DNA of 7,149 nt from an uncultured Oscillibacter sp. (GTDB lineage: Bacteria; Bacillota; Clostridia; Oscillospirales; Oscillospiraceae), in the NCBI GenBank assembly GCA_910579435.1, contig CAJTVF010000086.1:1-7149 (forward strand), in the 5' to 3' direction. The position numbers and the translations under genes were made by a program. Position 1 is the first letter of the stretch; every line of letters begins with the position of its first letter. The notes under the pieces were generated by a model. It saw only the letters and a list, made by a program, of their open reading frames with translations. It did not search any database and was not told where the DNA came from. Positions 6,361 to 7,149 of this stretch are shown here, in pieces.

Positions 6361-7074
6361 ATGCCTGAGGAAAAGACCGTCCTGATTGTAGAGGACGAGA
6401 AGAACATCGTGGACATTCTCCGCTTCAACCTGGAGCGGAAGGGCTACCGCGTTTTGGAGGCCTATGACGGCGAGGAGGGCCTGCGGAAGGCCCGGACGGA
6501 GAAGCCGGACCTGATCCTGCTGGACATCATGCTGCCCAAAATGATCGGCTTCGACGTGTGCGAGGCCCTGCGCAAGGACGGGGACAATGTGCCCATCCTG
6601 CTGCTCACCGCCCGGGAGGAGGAGGACGACAAGGTCCGCGGGCTCGAGACCGGGGCGGACGACTATATCACCAAGCCCTTCTCCATGCGGGAGGTCATCG
6701 CCCGGGTGGAGGCCAACATCCGCCGCACCTCCATGGCGGCCCCCGCGGGAACCGCGGCGGCGGACAGCGCCATGCCCGTGGCGGGGGACCTGGCCATCAA
6801 CACGGACAGCCACCAGGTCTTCCGGGCCGGGAAGGCCATCGACCTGACCCAGCGGGAATACGAGCTTCTGACCTTCCTGGCCAGCCATCCCAACAAGGTC
6901 TACTCACGGGTGGACCTGATGGAGCAGGTCTGGAACTACGGCTACGTGGGGGACGACGTGCGGACCGTGGACGTGACGGTCCGGCGGCTCCGGGAGAAGA
7001 TCGAGGAAAACCCCGCCAGCCCCCAGTTCATCCTCACGCGGCGGGGGGCCGGGTATTACTTCGCCGTGAACTAG
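6361..7074 (+). CDS. OmpR/PhoB-family response regulator (WalR/PhoP-like)
   Basis: This 237-residue two-component regulator is of full family length. The receiver domain (about 5-120) has acidic pocket Glu11/Asp12, phosphoacceptor Asp55 (LLDIMLP), Thr83 (LLTA) and Lys105 (TKPF). An Ala-rich linker (about 124-140) leads to the winged-helix DNA-binding domain (about 140-237). Its recognition segment DVRTVDVTVRRLREKIE (199-215) and closing TRRGAGYYF are very WalR/PhoP-like. ATG at 6361 has GGAGG (6350-6354) 6 nt upstream. No promoter is evident in the 50-nt gap, so co-transcription with the Nudix gene is likely. The usual partner kinase gene is not seen in the 75 nt that remain. Which signal it answers (phosphate, cell wall or other) cannot be told from sequence alone. 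Confidence 0.93.
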   Translation: MPEEKTVLIVEDEKNIVDILRFNLERKGYRVLEAYDGEEGLRKARTEKPDLILLDIMLPKMIGFDVCEALRKDGDNVPILLLTAREEEDDKVRGLETGADDYITKPFSMREVIARVEANIRRTSMAAPAGTAAADSAMPVAGDLAINTDSHQVFRAGKAIDLTQREYELLTFLASHPNKVYSRVDLMEQVWNYGYVGDDVRTVDVTVRRLREKIEENPASPQFILTRRGAGYYFAVN

Positions 7075-7115
7075 GCCTTGTTTGAAACATGGCAAAACAA
7101 GGCCTAGTAGTTCAC
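7066..7115. repeat. Long interrupted palindrome overlapping the regulator's stop codon
   Basis: The left arm (7066-7083) begins in the last two sense codons of the regulator and includes its TAG stop. The right arm (7095-7107 plus 7111-7115) is its exact reverse complement, apart from a 3-nt TAG insertion at 7108-7110. The loop is 11 nt (7084-7094). CTAG occurs at 7071-7074 and again at 7104-7107. No U-tract follows in either direction, so it is not a standard terminator. It may be an insertion-sequence end, a strong mRNA 3' hairpin or an assembly fold-back. Confidence 0.7.
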
Positions 7116-7149
7116 CAAGATAGGAAATAGAAATAGCGAAGAAGCGAGA

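Overview
This is a GC-rich bacterial window. Strong Shine-Dalgarno (SD) sites, sigma-A-type promoters, a WalR/PhoB-like regulator, a VanY-type peptidase and a lipoprotein subtilase all point to a high-GC Firmicute. My inference is a gut clostridium of the Oscillospiraceae type (Flavonifractor/Lawsonibacter-like). This rests on protein style and codon use, not on a search.

Layout, left to right. Positions 1-328 hold no sizeable gene. They contain a possible 3' end of an upstream gene (to 55), a possible 21-codon minus-strand ORF with its own SD and promoter-like hexamers, and a promoter region with phased CGTAAG direct repeats. Positions 329-1525 (+) encode a lipoprotein subtilisin-like (S8) protease with its catalytic residues intact. 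A bidirectional terminator (1527-1557) separates it from a convergent, stand-alone radical SAM protein (1567-2454, -). That gene has its own consensus promoter and a hairpin at the start of its leader. typA/bipA (2630-4453, -) follows with its own consensus promoter. Then comes a secreted VanY-like D,D-carboxypeptidase (4654-5520, -) that ends at a strong intrinsic terminator. Divergent from it, an ADP-ribose-pyrophosphatase-type Nudix gene (5759-6310, +) and an OmpR/PhoB-family response regulator (6361-7074, +) probably form an operon.

The partner histidine kinase expected after the regulator is not visible. Instead, an 18-bp interrupted palindrome begins inside the last codons of the regulator gene, and the sequence character changes. 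This may be an insertion junction or an assembly edge.

No CRISPR array, tRNA, rRNA, transposase or integrase was recognised, and most genes are ordinary housekeeping or envelope genes. The most attractive unexplained signal is the set of 11-bp-phased repeats upstream of the protease. They resemble WalR/PhoB-type response-regulator sites, and a regulator of that family lies in the same window. A link between the two is inference. I see no convincing evidence of a wholly new multi-gene system here.
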